Assembly (NCBI GenBank): GCA_902569975.1
Contig: CACFWD010000007.1
Coordinates: 1-46,388 of the forward strand
DNA length: 46,388 nt
Direction: 5' to 3'
From: an uncultured Pelagibacteraceae bacterium
GTDB taxonomy: Bacteria > Pseudomonadota > Alphaproteobacteria > Pelagibacterales > Pelagibacteraceae
Each line of letters starts with the position of its first letter. The stretch's first letter is position 1. Shown piece after piece: positions 9,137 to 18,392 of this stretch. The notes under the pieces are model-generated. The model made no database searches. It was not told the DNA's origin and saw nothing but the letters and a program-made list of their open reading frames with translations. The translations under genes and the position numbers were made by a program.

Positions 9137-9562
9137 TTAAATTCTTCTTTCACTGTTATCTTTTACTAAATCCTCTAAACTTTTTTCGTCAAAAAAATTA
9201 TTAATATGATTTTCAAGTTCATCCCAAAGATTGTGAGTTAAACATTTTGTTGATTTACCATTGCAGCCTTTTTTGGAATCCTTTTTACACTGAACAGTTT
9301 TAACTTTTTCATCTACTGCATCAAAAATATTCGTCAATTTAATTTCTTTAGCTTTCTTGTTTAAAACATACCCTCCTTGTGTTCCTCTCACACTTTGAAC
9401 AATTTCTTTTTTTCTTAACTTTGAAAAAATTTGTTCTAAATAATCAAGAGATATACCTTGTCTTAATGAAATGTCTCTTAAGGAAACTGGATTAAAATTA
9501 TTAAATTTGGCCAGGTCCACTAAAGCCATTACAGCATATCTACCTTTAGATGTAAGTTTCAT
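9137..9562 (-). CDS. iscR: Rrf2-family Fe-S regulator, IscR-like
   Basis: A winged-helix repressor of 141 aa that senses Fe-S cluster status. The start is the ATG at 9562, giving [18 protein letters not shown], the standard Rrf2 N-terminus; an upstream in-frame extension to 9610 would run through the operator and is rejected. The sensor loop has three Cys with C-x7-C-x6-C spacing, followed by [10 protein letters not shown], where the His matches the fourth cluster ligand of E. coli IscR. The E. coli spacing is tighter (C-x5-C-x5-C). It is the first gene of the SUF operon and is preceded by its own probable binding site, so it likely represses the whole operon when clusters are plentiful. Confidence 0.92.
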   Translation of the reverse strand: MKLTSKGRYAVMALVDLAKFNNFNPVSLRDISLRQGISLDYLEQIFSKLRKKEIVQSVRGTQGGYVLNKKAKEIKLTNIFDAVDEKVKTVQCKKDSKKGCNGKSTKCLTHNLWDELENHINNFFDEKSLEDLVKDNSERRI

Positions 9563-9582
9563 AAATCCGCAATTTACAAGGG

Positions 9583-9610
9583 TATATATAAACCTGACTA
9601 AATTAGTCAA
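9583..9610 (-). promoter_or_regulatory. Probable sigma-70 promoter of iscR-suf
   Basis: On the minus strand, -35 TTGACT (9610-9605) is followed after 16 bp by -10 TATATA (9588-9583). A start near 9576 would leave a leader of about 14 nt before the ATG at 9562. The -35 is embedded in the IscR dyad. Confidence 0.6.
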
Positions 9611-9614
9611 GTAT
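9590..9614 (-). promoter_or_regulatory. IscR type 1 operator of the suf operon
   Basis: The dyad GACT-AAATT-AGTC, with flanks CCT and AAGTAT, matches the E. coli type 1 IscR consensus (ATASYYGACTRWWWYAGTCRRSTAT) at 24 of 25 positions, failing only in the first triplet. It overlaps the -35 element of the iscR-suf promoter, which fits simple repression by holo-IscR. It also lies 83 bp before the divergent hydrolase gene and might affect it too. Confidence 0.8.
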
Positions 9615-9696
9615 CATAAATAAAAAAAAACTAACATTTTGTCACGCAGTTGTGATAAACCTAATTTTTTTTTGAGAATAATAATCAATAACAATT

Positions 9697-10353
9697 ATGG
9701 ATAATAAAATTTTAGAAATTTTCATACCTGGGCCAGCGGGAAGATTAGAAGCTAAATATTTTAAAAGTAAAAAAAGTACATCACCAGTTGCTTTAGTTTT
9801 ACAACCTCATCCTCAATATGGTGGAACAATGAATAATAAAGTAGTTGTTGAAACTTTCAAAACATTTATGGAAAATGATTTTTCAGTTTGTAGAGTAAAT
9901 TTTCGAGGAGTTGGTAAAAGTGATGGTGAATTTGACAATGGCCAAGGAGAATTAGCTGATGCTGCAGCAGCATTAGATTGGCTTGAAAGAGAAAATTTTG
10001 ATAATTCACAATGCTGGGTTTCTGGATTTTCGTTTGGTTCTTTAATTGCAATGCAATTGTTAATGCGTAGACCTGAAATAAATAGATTTATTGCGATCTC
10101 TCCTCAACCAAATGCCTATGATTTTTCATTTCTTTCACCATGTCCTACTTCGGGAATGATGATTTATGGAAAAAAGGATGAATTAGTACCTCTAGATTAT
10201 ATTACAGAATTGGATAAAAGATTAAGTGCACAAAAAGGAATAAAAGTAGAATTTCAATCAGTACCAGATGCAAATCATTTTTTTTCAAAAAATGAAGATC
10301 AATTAGTTAAACATTTAAATAAATATATAAAAAAAGAAACAGCCCTTTATTAA
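9697..10353 (+). CDS. Alpha/beta hydrolase (COG2945-like)
   Basis: A 218-aa single-domain alpha/beta hydrolase. The nucleophile elbow is GFSFGS near residue 110, the oxyanion region is LQPHPQYGGTMNN near 33, and the acid and His of the triad are probably in YGKKDELVPL and DANHFFS. The FRGVGKSDGEFDNGQGE segment is typical of the small hydrolases annotated as COG2945 or 'alpha/beta superfamily hydrolase', which lack a known substrate. There is no signal peptide. It diverges from the SUF operon, and its stop overlaps convergent anmK by 4 bp. Confidence 0.85.
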   Translation: MDNKILEIFIPGPAGRLEAKYFKSKKSTSPVALVLQPHPQYGGTMNNKVVVETFKTFMENDFSVCRVNFRGVGKSDGEFDNGQGELADAAAALDWLERENFDNSQCWVSGFSFGSLIAMQLLMRRPEINRFIAISPQPNAYDFSFLSPCPTSGMMIYGKKDELVPLDYITELDKRLSAQKGIKVEFQSVPDANHFFSKNEDQLVKHLNKYIKKETALY

Positions 10354-11495
10354 AAATTTTTAATAATCTGACCACCTAAAGATGATTTTTTACATCTTGT
10401 TGTGTTAGGAAAAGTTATCGGTAAACTTAAAAAACATCTTACCGCAAGGTATGCAAATGCTTGGGACTCAATAAAATCTCCATTTAATTTAAATTCATCT
10501 ATGTCATTGACAATAACATTTTCTTTACTTACATTTTGTATGATTTTGTTTATTAAAGATTTATTTTTTCTGCCACCACCACAAATAATAAAGTTATTTA
10601 CATCTATATTATGTATTTGATTTATTTTTTTTAAACCCTCTAAAATTAAAAAAGCAGTAAATTCAGTTAGAGTTGCACATCCATCCTCAAGACTTAAACC
10701 TTTTGCGAAAGTTATATCAAAATCGTTGATATCCATTGACTCTTTTAGCGTTGGTATTTCAAAATTATCCTTAGCTTGATTTAGAATTAATTCATTTACT
10801 TTTCCAGACAAAGCTATAGATCCATTTTTATCAAATTTTTGATTACTATTTTTTCTAATCCACTCATCAATCAAACAGTTTCCAGGTCCAATGTCATATG
10901 CATGAATATCTCTTTCTATATTTTGATTATTCAAAACGGTTGTAACATTTGTTATTCCACCAATATTAATGATATTAATTGGATAATCTAATTTATAATT
11001 ATCTTTAATTTGTTTTGAAATTAAAAAATGGAATATAGGAGTCAATGGTGCGCCCTGTCCTCCATTATCTAAATCTTCCTGTCTAAATTTATTAATTACA
11101 GTACTTTTCGTTAACTGTGATAGAAGATTTGCATCTCCTATTTGTTTAGAAATTTTATATTTAACATTATGATATATAGTTTGTCCATGTAATCCTATTA
11201 AGTCTGGCTTAATACCTTCTCTATTTAGAAATTCACTAATAATTTTTGCATTAAATAGAGTAAATTTTTTTTCAATTTCACTGACAATTGATGAGTTTTT
11301 TTGTAAATCGTCTGAATTTTTCACACATTCTCTCAGAAATATTAAATCTCTATATAATTGATCATTAAATTCATAATATTTGTTAGATTTTTGCTTAAAA
11401 TAATCATACCCGTCAGTTTCTATTAAAGATAAATCTACTCCATCCATTGAAGTTCCACTCATTTGACCTAAAGATGTAAATATTTTTTTCTTCAT
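10350..11495 (-). CDS. anmK: Anhydro-N-acetylmuramic acid kinase
   Basis: Phosphorylates and opens 1,6-anhydro-MurNAc released by lytic transglycosylases, returning it to cell-wall sugar metabolism. The 381-aa length fits. The N-terminal GQMSGTSMDGVDLSLIET is the ATP/phosphate-binding signature, and NIGGITNVT, YDIGPGNCLIDEWI and FIICGGGRKN are conserved ASKHA-fold segments. Its head-to-head position with tyrS, across 47 bp, is common in alphaproteobacteria. Whether the rest of the recycling route (for example nagZ, murQ or ampG) exists cannot be seen here. Confidence 0.95.
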   Translation of the reverse strand: MKKKIFTSLGQMSGTSMDGVDLSLIETDGYDYFKQKSNKYYEFNDQLYRDLIFLRECVKNSDDLQKNSSIVSEIEKKFTLFNAKIISEFLNREGIKPDLIGLHGQTIYHNVKYKISKQIGDANLLSQLTKSTVINKFRQEDLDNGGQGAPLTPIFHFLISKQIKDNYKLDYPINIINIGGITNVTTVLNNQNIERDIHAYDIGPGNCLIDEWIRKNSNQKFDKNGSIALSGKVNELILNQAKDNFEIPTLKESMDINDFDITFAKGLSLEDGCATLTEFTAFLILEGLKKINQIHNIDVNNFIICGGGRKNKSLINKIIQNVSKENVIVNDIDEFKLNGDFIESQAFAYLAVRCFLSLPITFPNTTRCKKSSLGGQIIKNF

Positions 11496-11542
11496 ATTTA
11501 TTTTTTTTTAGAAAAACTTGTATATTGTAGAAGTATAAGCTT

Positions 11543-12772
11543 ATGAATAAATTTTTAAAAGAATTTAAAGATAGAGGTTTTTTTTACCAATGTACAAGCG
11601 AGATTGAATTATCAAATTTATTAAATAAGGAAAAAATCAATGGATACATAGGTTTTGATTGTACTGCTGAAAGTCTTCATGTTGGTAGTTTACTTCAAAT
11701 AATGTGTTTAAGATTACTTCAAAAACACGGACATAGACCTATTGTATTATTAGGTGGTGGCACAACTAGAATTGGTGATCCATCTGGAAAAGATAAAACA
11801 AGAAAAATATTAAGTGAAAAAGAAATTGATAGAAATATTAAAAATATTGAAAAAATTTTAAAAAAATTTTTAAACGTTAAAAATCCAAAAACTAAACCAA
11901 TTTTTGTAAATAACTATTCTTGGCTTAAAGGTTTAAATTATATTTCTTTTTTAAGAGATATAGGAAAGCATTTTACAATCAATAAGATGTTAAGTTTTGA
12001 GAGTATTAAAACTAGACTCGAAAGAGAACAATCCCTTAGTTATATGGAATTTAATTATATGATCCTTCAAGCTTACGACTTTCTTGAGTTAAATAAAAAA
12101 AAAAATTGCACCCTTCAAATTGGTGGATCTGATCAATGGGGAAATATTGTGAATGGTGTTGAATTAATTAAAAGATGTTCTAACAATCAAGCTTATGGTT
12201 TAACAACTCCTTTGATTACGTTGGCTTCAGGAACTAAAATGGGAAAAACAGAGAATGGAGCCGTTTGGCTAGATAAGAAATTTTTATCTGCATATGATTA
12301 TTGGCAGTTTTGGAGAAATATAGATGATAGAGATGTTATAAGATTTTTGAAAATTTTTACTGACCTTGAAATAAGTGAGATTAATAATTTACAAAATGAT
12401 AATATAAATGAGCTGAAAATATTGTTAGCAAACAAAGCCACTGAAATGCTTCATGGTAAAAAAGCTGCTCTAAATTCTGAGCAAGCGGCTAAAGAAGCTT
12501 TCTCAGGTATGTCTCTGGGTATGAATTTACCAACTATTAAAATTAAATCAAAAGATATAGATAAAAAGATCAGTATTTTAGATCTTATAATGTTATCTAA
12601 ATTAGAAAACTCTAAGAGTGAAATAAGAAGATTGTTTAAAGGTAATGCTATCAAGATAAATGACAAACTTGTTCTGGATGAAAAATTGATTATTAATAAT
12701 AAAATGTTTAATGCAAATTATTTAAAACTTTCAATTGGAAAAAAAAGACATATGAAAATTGAGCTAATTTAA
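11543..12772 (+). CDS. tyrS: Tyrosyl-tRNA synthetase
   Basis: Charges tRNA(Tyr) with tyrosine. The 409-aa protein has a class I Rossmann core with the HIGH-like HVGSLLQI near residue 46, the GGSDQWGNIVNG tyrosine-binding motif, and KMGKTENGAVWLD as the KMSKS loop. A C-terminal S4 RNA-binding domain begins near residue 345 (DLIMLSKLENSKSEIRRL). It is complete. The gene ends with a 4-bp overlap with the convergent AsmA-like gene. Confidence 0.97.
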   Translation: MNKFLKEFKDRGFFYQCTSEIELSNLLNKEKINGYIGFDCTAESLHVGSLLQIMCLRLLQKHGHRPIVLLGGGTTRIGDPSGKDKTRKILSEKEIDRNIKNIEKILKKFLNVKNPKTKPIFVNNYSWLKGLNYISFLRDIGKHFTINKMLSFESIKTRLEREQSLSYMEFNYMILQAYDFLELNKKKNCTLQIGGSDQWGNIVNGVELIKRCSNNQAYGLTTPLITLASGTKMGKTENGAVWLDKKFLSAYDYWQFWRNIDDRDVIRFLKIFTDLEISEINNLQNDNINELKILLANKATEMLHGKKAALNSEQAAKEAFSGMSLGMNLPTIKIKSKDIDKKISILDLIMLSKLENSKSEIRRLFKGNAIKINDKLVLDEKLIINNKMFNANYLKLSIGKKRHMKIELI

Positions 12773-14961
12773 TTTTTTTTTATTTTTTCTAAAGTGCGAG
12801 TAATAAATCTTGGTGTTAAAGTTTTAATTGGGTTTACTGTAGTCTCTAAATTATCAGGAGGACCTTTTATCTTAAAACTTACACCAAAAACCCCTTCTCC
12901 AACTTTTTTGCCAACCAATATATCACCAATTAAAGGTATTGATGAAATTGTTCTGTTTATGGTGGTTGCAGGAACTAATGTTCCTCTCAAACTAATTAAT
13001 TTTTTCTTCTGGATATACCCTTCCATTAGAATAGAAATTGCTGGTCCTATTGCGTAAAGCTCCTGAATAGTCATCAATTCATTTTGATTTGAAAATTTCA
13101 TTTCAAAATCTGTAAATCTTATCCCCTCACCCGTTAATAGGTCTGCTATTCCTTGAAGTGAGGCTAAAGTTAATAATTTTGCTAAAACAGGTATTTCTTG
13201 TATTTTAAAATTATCAATTTTTAATGTTGAATTTTTAATATCGCCTTTTTTTATGGAGTAAAAATCAAGATCCCCTTCCTCAAATCCTTTTATAAATTTG
13301 TATCTATCTACAAAAGGTTTTGCTTTATAAGAGTATAAAGTTGTAATTTTTTCATTACCTTTATCTTTAATAGTAAATTTAATATTTTTCTGATTTGAAA
13401 AATTAGCTTCTAAATTTAGCTCAGAAATTTCATTTTTATTTAAAGATAAAAAACCTTTTAAATCGTTTAATGTATTTTCTTTATTCAAATAAACATTTTT
13501 AACATCAAAAAAAACTTTAAAATTTTTGTTAAAAATATTTAACTTTTTATTATTTTTGGTGTTTAATAGTTTATCAATAATATTTTTAATGTTAAAGCTA
13601 CTACCTGAAACTAAATAATTCCTATTTTTTTTTATAAATTCTAAGTTATTTTTTAAATCATCTTTATCTGAATATTTTATTTTGATATTGCCTAAATCAT
13701 CAATCTTATTATTGTTCGAAAAGGTTAAATTTTTAATTGAGATAATATTATTTTTTTCTTTTAAAGAAATTTCATTAAATACTAAGTTTTTTTTTATTGT
13801 GTTTTTACCTGAAAAAATTAATTCTAGCTCTGAATCTTTCTTTTTGATAAAATTCAAAATATCAATTTTAAATGGATTTTTTAGAATATTCAATTTTGTA
13901 TAAAATTTAATTTCATCTTTATTTTTGTAAATCTCATACTCAATTTTATCAATTTCATTTTGTAAGATAACATCTCCTATCCCACTAATAGTAGTATTAT
14001 TTTTTTTATATTTGATGTCAATTTTTTGATTTTTAAAAAATAAGTTTTTTTTAATTTCTGGAAATATTTTCTTTAATTCATAAGAGTTTCGGAGCTTGAT
14101 ACTGTCAAGATTAATGTTTGATTTTATCTCTAAATTTAGGATTTTAAAATTTTCGTTTAATTCAAATTTAAAATAATTTTTTGAACTAAATAAGATTTCA
14201 TTAATATCTAATTCATTAAAATAATTATTAATAAACCTATTGATTTGTTTTCTTTTTAGATTTGTATCTTGAGTAATTAAATTTCCCGAAATTTTAAAAA
14301 CATTATTTTGTTTATTTGCAACTAATTCTGGTATTAAAATGTTATTATTATCTTGAATTATTTTAATATCATTAAATTTAAGAGCATTTTGATTTATTTT
14401 AAAAATAAAATCTATTTTTTTGAAATTATATTCTTCAAATAAATTTATTTTGCCATCTTTGACCAATCCATTAATTTGATAAGTTTTTTTGATTTTACCT
14501 GACTCATCAAATTCTAATTTCAAATCAGCAATTACATACCCTTTATTAATAACCTTTTCTGCTATGAAGAATTTCGGATCATTGTTTAATAATCTAAGGA
14601 AAGTAACTAAATCTTTTATCACTAAAGGTTTAGTTGATATAAAAATTTCCGTTAAAGAAAATTTATCATTTAAAAAAGATTTAATTGAAATTTTTGACTC
14701 AATTGTTTCAATATTTATAACTTTATTTCTATAAACAAGATCTGTGCCAATTGTTTTGGCATTTATTCCAAAGTTAAAAGGATCTAATTTAACAATTACA
14801 CTATTTAATTTGAGATTTAAATTTGGATCTATCTGTTGAATTTGAGTTGCTATTTTTGAATTAAATTTGTCTGTCGTAACTCCAATTATACTCAAATAAA
14901 CCAATAAAATCAGTAATATTGATATTAAACTAATCAACAACTTAAAAGTAATTTTTATCAT
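12769..14961 (-). CDS. AsmA-like (DUF3971/YhdP-type) envelope protein
   Basis: A 730-aa protein with one N-terminal membrane anchor (about residues 4-27) and a long, Asn/Lys/Ile-rich beta-strand region. The conserved C-terminal block around residues 600-720 reads IPVLAKLLTLASLQGIADLL, then GEGIRFTDFEMKF, and ends with VNPIKTLTPRF. This is the layout of AsmA/YhdP/TamB-type proteins proposed to bridge the periplasm and carry phospholipids to the outer membrane; the family link is by pattern, not search. It is last in the mrcA-prfB unit: its ATG overlaps the prfB stop as ATGA. It is shorter than E. coli YhdP (over 1200 aa). Confidence 0.75.
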   Translation of the reverse strand: MIKITFKLLISLISILLILLVYLSIIGVTTDKFNSKIATQIQQIDPNLNLKLNSVIVKLDPFNFGINAKTIGTDLVYRNKVINIETIESKISIKSFLNDKFSLTEIFISTKPLVIKDLVTFLRLLNNDPKFFIAEKVINKGYVIADLKLEFDESGKIKKTYQINGLVKDGKINLFEEYNFKKIDFIFKINQNALKFNDIKIIQDNNNILIPELVANKQNNVFKISGNLITQDTNLKRKQINRFINNYFNELDINEILFSSKNYFKFELNENFKILNLEIKSNINLDSIKLRNSYELKKIFPEIKKNLFFKNQKIDIKYKKNNTTISGIGDVILQNEIDKIEYEIYKNKDEIKFYTKLNILKNPFKIDILNFIKKKDSELELIFSGKNTIKKNLVFNEISLKEKNNIISIKNLTFSNNNKIDDLGNIKIKYSDKDDLKNNLEFIKKNRNYLVSGSSFNIKNIIDKLLNTKNNKKLNIFNKNFKVFFDVKNVYLNKENTLNDLKGFLSLNKNEISELNLEANFSNQKNIKFTIKDKGNEKITTLYSYKAKPFVDRYKFIKGFEEGDLDFYSIKKGDIKNSTLKIDNFKIQEIPVLAKLLTLASLQGIADLLTGEGIRFTDFEMKFSNQNELMTIQELYAIGPAISILMEGYIQKKKLISLRGTLVPATTINRTISSIPLIGDILVGKKVGEGVFGVSFKIKGPPDNLETTVNPIKTLTPRFITRTLEKIKKN

Positions 14962-16053
14962 GTTAATTGATGTAGAGATTTTTCTAAAAATTCATCTATT
15001 TCTCCATTTAAAACTTTATCAGGACTTGTACTTTCGTGATTGGTTCTATTATCTTTTACCAATCTGTATGGTTGCAAAATATAAGATCGAATTTGGTGAC
15101 CCCAGCCTATATCTGATTTAGATGCTTCAGTATTTTGATTTTTCTCATCTTTTTTTTTCATTTCAAAATCATATAATCTTGCTTTCAACATATTCATGCA
15201 AGTTTCTTTATTTTTATGTTGTGATCTTTCATTTTGACATTGCACAACTATTTTTGATGGAATGTGGGTTATACGAACTGCACTATCAGTTGTATTTACA
15301 TGTTGTCCACCAGCACCACTTGACCTGTAAGTGTCTATTCTTAGGTCTTTTTCTAAAATTTCTATATTTAAATTTTCATCCACTACAGGATACACCCAAA
15401 CACTAGCAAAACTTGTATGTCTTCTAGCACCTGAGTCAAATGGTGAAATCCTCACCAATCTATGAATTCCGGACTCTTTTTTTAACCAACCAAAAACATA
15501 ATCACCTTCTATTTTAATTGTTGATGATTTTATTCCTGCTTCATCTCCTTTATGCTCGCTTACAATTTGAAATTTAAAATTTTTACTATCTGCCCATTTC
15601 AAATACATTCTTCTTAACATATCAGCCCAATCTTGGCTTTCTGTTCCTCCCGCACCAGCATGTATTTCAACATATGTATCTAGAGAGTCAGCCTCATTAG
15701 ACAAAAAACACTTTATTTCATTTTTTTTTGTAATTAACCTTAATTCGGAAATATTTTGATTAATTTCATTTTTAATATCATTATTATTTTCTTCTAATGC
15801 TAATTCATATAAATCCCCAAGATCTTTAAGTTGCTTTACAGTATAATTATGAGAATTTATCAAATCCTCAAATAATTTTTTTTCTTTAATTATTTTTTGA
15901 GATCCCAATTTGTCCTGCCAGAAGTTTTCTTCAAGCATTTTATTATTGTGATTATTTAATTTTAAATAAATATCGTTTTTTTCAAAGATACTCCTTAACT
16001 CTTTGATTAATTTTTTCTATTTCTTTTTTAAAATTTAAATAGTTATCATTCAT
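14958..16053 (-). CDS. prfB: Peptide chain release factor 2, with programmed +1 frameshift
   Basis: RF2 terminates translation at UGA and UAA. The intact gene starts at the ATG at 16053, which overlaps the mrcA stop (TAATG). It reads 23 codons ending in TAT CTT, meets TGA at 15984-15982, slips +1 and continues with GAA at 15983. The joined product (16053..15985 plus 15983..14958) is 364 aa, matching E. coli RF2 at 365. The next in-frame ATG, at 15938, would give only 326 aa and lose part of the N-terminal coiled region. The RF2 anticodon tripeptide SPF is in RISPFDSGARRHTSF, and the catalytic GGQ is in SSGAGGQHVNTTDSAVR. The downstream AsmA-like gene overlaps by 4 bp. Autoregulation by RF2 level is expected. 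Confidence 0.95.
15981..15996 (-). promoter_or_regulatory. prfB +1 recoding site
   Basis: Reading on the minus strand: internal Shine-Dalgarno AAGGAG (15996-15991), spacer TAT, slippery codon CTT (15987-15985), then in-frame stop TGA and A. This is the E. coli arrangement (SD-like AGGGGG, three bases, CTT TGA), with the base after the stop being A instead of C. Low RF2 lets the ribosome pause on UGA and slip from CTT to TTT. Confidence 0.93.
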
Positions 16054-18392
16054 TAATAAAATCTTAATATATTATTTGTATCTAATCTATTATTATTTGA
16101 ATATAAAATTTTTCCATTAGATATATTCTTACTTTTATAAGACTCAATTATTGTATTTTTTGAGCTAAATTTTGCTTTATTACCAGTATTTGGATCAATA
16201 ACCATCAATGTAATATCTTCAGGCACTTTAAAAGGTCTGGCTTCAGATTTTTTAACTGCTTTTTTAACAAATTCCTCAAATATTGGCAATGCTGCCTTAG
16301 ATCCCGTTTCAAATTTACCTAGTGGTTGAGGATTATCCATACCCACATAAACGCCAATGACCAAATTTGAAGTAAATCCAATGAACCATGCATCAGTGTT
16401 ATCATTTGTAGTGCCAGTTTTCCCTGCAAGATTAAGACCTAACTTTTTTAATTTTTTACCAGTTCCTCTTTCTACAACTCCTTGTAAAATTGAAGTTAAT
16501 TGATATGCGGTCTGAGGAGATATTACTTTTTCATAATTATCCTCTATCTCTGGAAATTCTTTTCCAGTAAAAGAAATCTTATCACAATTAGCACATTTTC
16601 TATTTTCATTATTAATTACAGTATTTCCCTCACCATCTTGAATTCGATCAATTAAAACTGGAGTAATTAATTTTCCTCCATTAACAAATGAACAATATGC
16701 AGAAGTTAAATTCAATAATGTTGTTTCAGCTGAGCCTAATGAAATTGACAATAGCTCTTCAGGTTTTTTATAAATATTCATTTGTTTTGTAAAATTTACA
16801 ATTTTATCAACACCTAAGTTTTTAGCAATTCTGACAGTCATTAAATTTCTAGATTTTTCTAAACCAATTCTTAACGTTGATGGACCATAAAATTTTTTAC
16901 CATAGTTTTCAGGTTTCCACTTTTTTAAATCTTCTCCTTGATCTAGAACTAGTGGCGCATCTAAAACTAGTGAAGATGGCGTATATTGATTTTCTAATGC
17001 TAATGCATAAACAAATGGCTTAAATGCAGAGCCCGGTTGTCTAGAGGCTTGAGATGCTCTATTAAACTCACTGTTTTTAAAGCTAAATCCACCACTTAAA
17101 GCAAAGACTCTTCCAGTAAATGGATCCATAACTACTATACCACCATTGATTTTAGGTAGTTGTTGAAGGCTGTAAGAATTTGAGCTTATTTTTTTTACAT
17201 AAATAACATCGCCAACATTAAATAATTCTTTAAATTCTTTTTTAGTCCACGATATATCTTTATAATTAATTACACCCTGTAAATTGTCATCTGTTTCAAT
17301 TATAGAATTGAATTGATTTATTTCTTTAATAATAACTATTTGCCAACCAATAGTTTTTTCTAATCTGAACTTTTTGTCAATCTTATTGTACCAATTTTTA
17401 GAGTATTCGATATTTTTGATTGGTCCCCGCCATCCCTTTCTTCTATCATAAGCCACCAAGCCATTTCTTAATGACTGAGTTGCAATTTTTTGTAAATCTA
17501 ATTTTATTGGTGTATTAATATTATAACCTTGATTATAAACTTTATCATATGTTAATTTCTCAATAATATTTTTTCTAACGTCCTCAATATAATATTGAGA
17601 GTCTTCAATATAAACTTTTTTTATTTTTTTTAATTCAATAGGCTGATCTTTAAATTTTAAGTAATCTATTTGATTTATAAATTTATTTTCATATAAATTT
17701 TGTAAAACTAAATCTCTTCTAAACTTAGCAAGTTCTTTATTTCTATATGGATTATATTTACTAGGTGCTTTAGGCAGTGCAGCCAGCAATGATGCTTCAT
17801 TATAATTTAATTCTTTGATAGATTTGTCAAAATACTCTAAACTAGCCGCTGCCACACCATATGCGCCACTGCCTAAATAGATTTGATTTAGATATAATTC
17901 CAAAATTCTTTCTTTCGATAAAGCTCTTTCAATTCTAAATGCGAGTATTGCCTCTTTAATTTTTCTATTAATACTTACTTCATTAGTTAATAAAAAGTTT
18001 TTTGCTACTTGCTGGGTAATTGTGGATGCTCCCTCTAGTCTTTTTGAATTTAATATATTGTTTATATTGTTAATAACTGCCCTCATTAATCCTTTAGCAT
18101 CAACCCCTGGATGTGAAAAAAAATTCTTATCCTCTGCAGATAAAAAAGCGTTAATTACATTTTTCGGAATCGCCTCATAAGGTACAAAAATTCTTTTTTC
18201 TTTAGAAAAATCTGCGACTAGCTCTCCATTTCCAGAATACATTTTGCTTGAAACTGGGGGCTTATAATTCTTTAAAAACCTATAGTCCGGAATAGTATTT
18301 GAAAAAGTCCATAAAACTATCAAAATAGTTACTAAAGAGACCAAAAATAAACTTAAAAAAACAATGAATATATTTTTGAATAAATTAGTCAT
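16053..18392 (-). CDS. mrcA: Penicillin-binding protein 1A
   Basis: A bifunctional class A PBP of 779 aa that polymerises and cross-links peptidoglycan. It has one N-terminal membrane helix (residues 8-30). The GT51 glycosyltransferase domain carries EDKNFFSHPGVD with the catalytic Glu, then STITQQVAKNFLL and RKIKEAILAFRIE. An OB-like insert follows, then the transpeptidase domain with SxxK in QPGSAFKPF, SRN-type KSRNLMTVRIA and KTGTTNDNTDAWF. It diverges from rne over 90 bp; the amidase gene often found between these two in alphaproteobacteria is absent. It is translationally coupled to prfB. Confidence 0.96.
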   Translation of the reverse strand: MTNLFKNIFIVFLSLFLVSLVTILIVLWTFSNTIPDYRFLKNYKPPVSSKMYSGNGELVADFSKEKRIFVPYEAIPKNVINAFLSAEDKNFFSHPGVDAKGLMRAVINNINNILNSKRLEGASTITQQVAKNFLLTNEVSINRKIKEAILAFRIERALSKERILELYLNQIYLGSGAYGVAAASLEYFDKSIKELNYNEASLLAALPKAPSKYNPYRNKELAKFRRDLVLQNLYENKFINQIDYLKFKDQPIELKKIKKVYIEDSQYYIEDVRKNIIEKLTYDKVYNQGYNINTPIKLDLQKIATQSLRNGLVAYDRRKGWRGPIKNIEYSKNWYNKIDKKFRLEKTIGWQIVIIKEINQFNSIIETDDNLQGVINYKDISWTKKEFKELFNVGDVIYVKKISSNSYSLQQLPKINGGIVVMDPFTGRVFALSGGFSFKNSEFNRASQASRQPGSAFKPFVYALALENQYTPSSLVLDAPLVLDQGEDLKKWKPENYGKKFYGPSTLRIGLEKSRNLMTVRIAKNLGVDKIVNFTKQMNIYKKPEELLSISLGSAETTLLNLTSAYCSFVNGGKLITPVLIDRIQDGEGNTVINNENRKCANCDKISFTGKEFPEIEDNYEKVISPQTAYQLTSILQGVVERGTGKKLKKLGLNLAGKTGTTNDNTDAWFIGFTSNLVIGVYVGMDNPQPLGKFETGSKAALPIFEEFVKKAVKKSEARPFKVPEDITLMVIDPNTGNKAKFSSKNTIIESYKSKNISNGKILYSNNNRLDTNNILRFY

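Noticed and set aside
9563..9610. 16-codon upstream extension of iscR
   Set aside because: It would translate the promoter and operator; the Rrf2 family starts at [10 protein letters not shown].
14958..15938. prfB as an N-terminally truncated 326-aa gene
   Set aside because: The upstream frame with a canonical recoding site restores full RF2 length.
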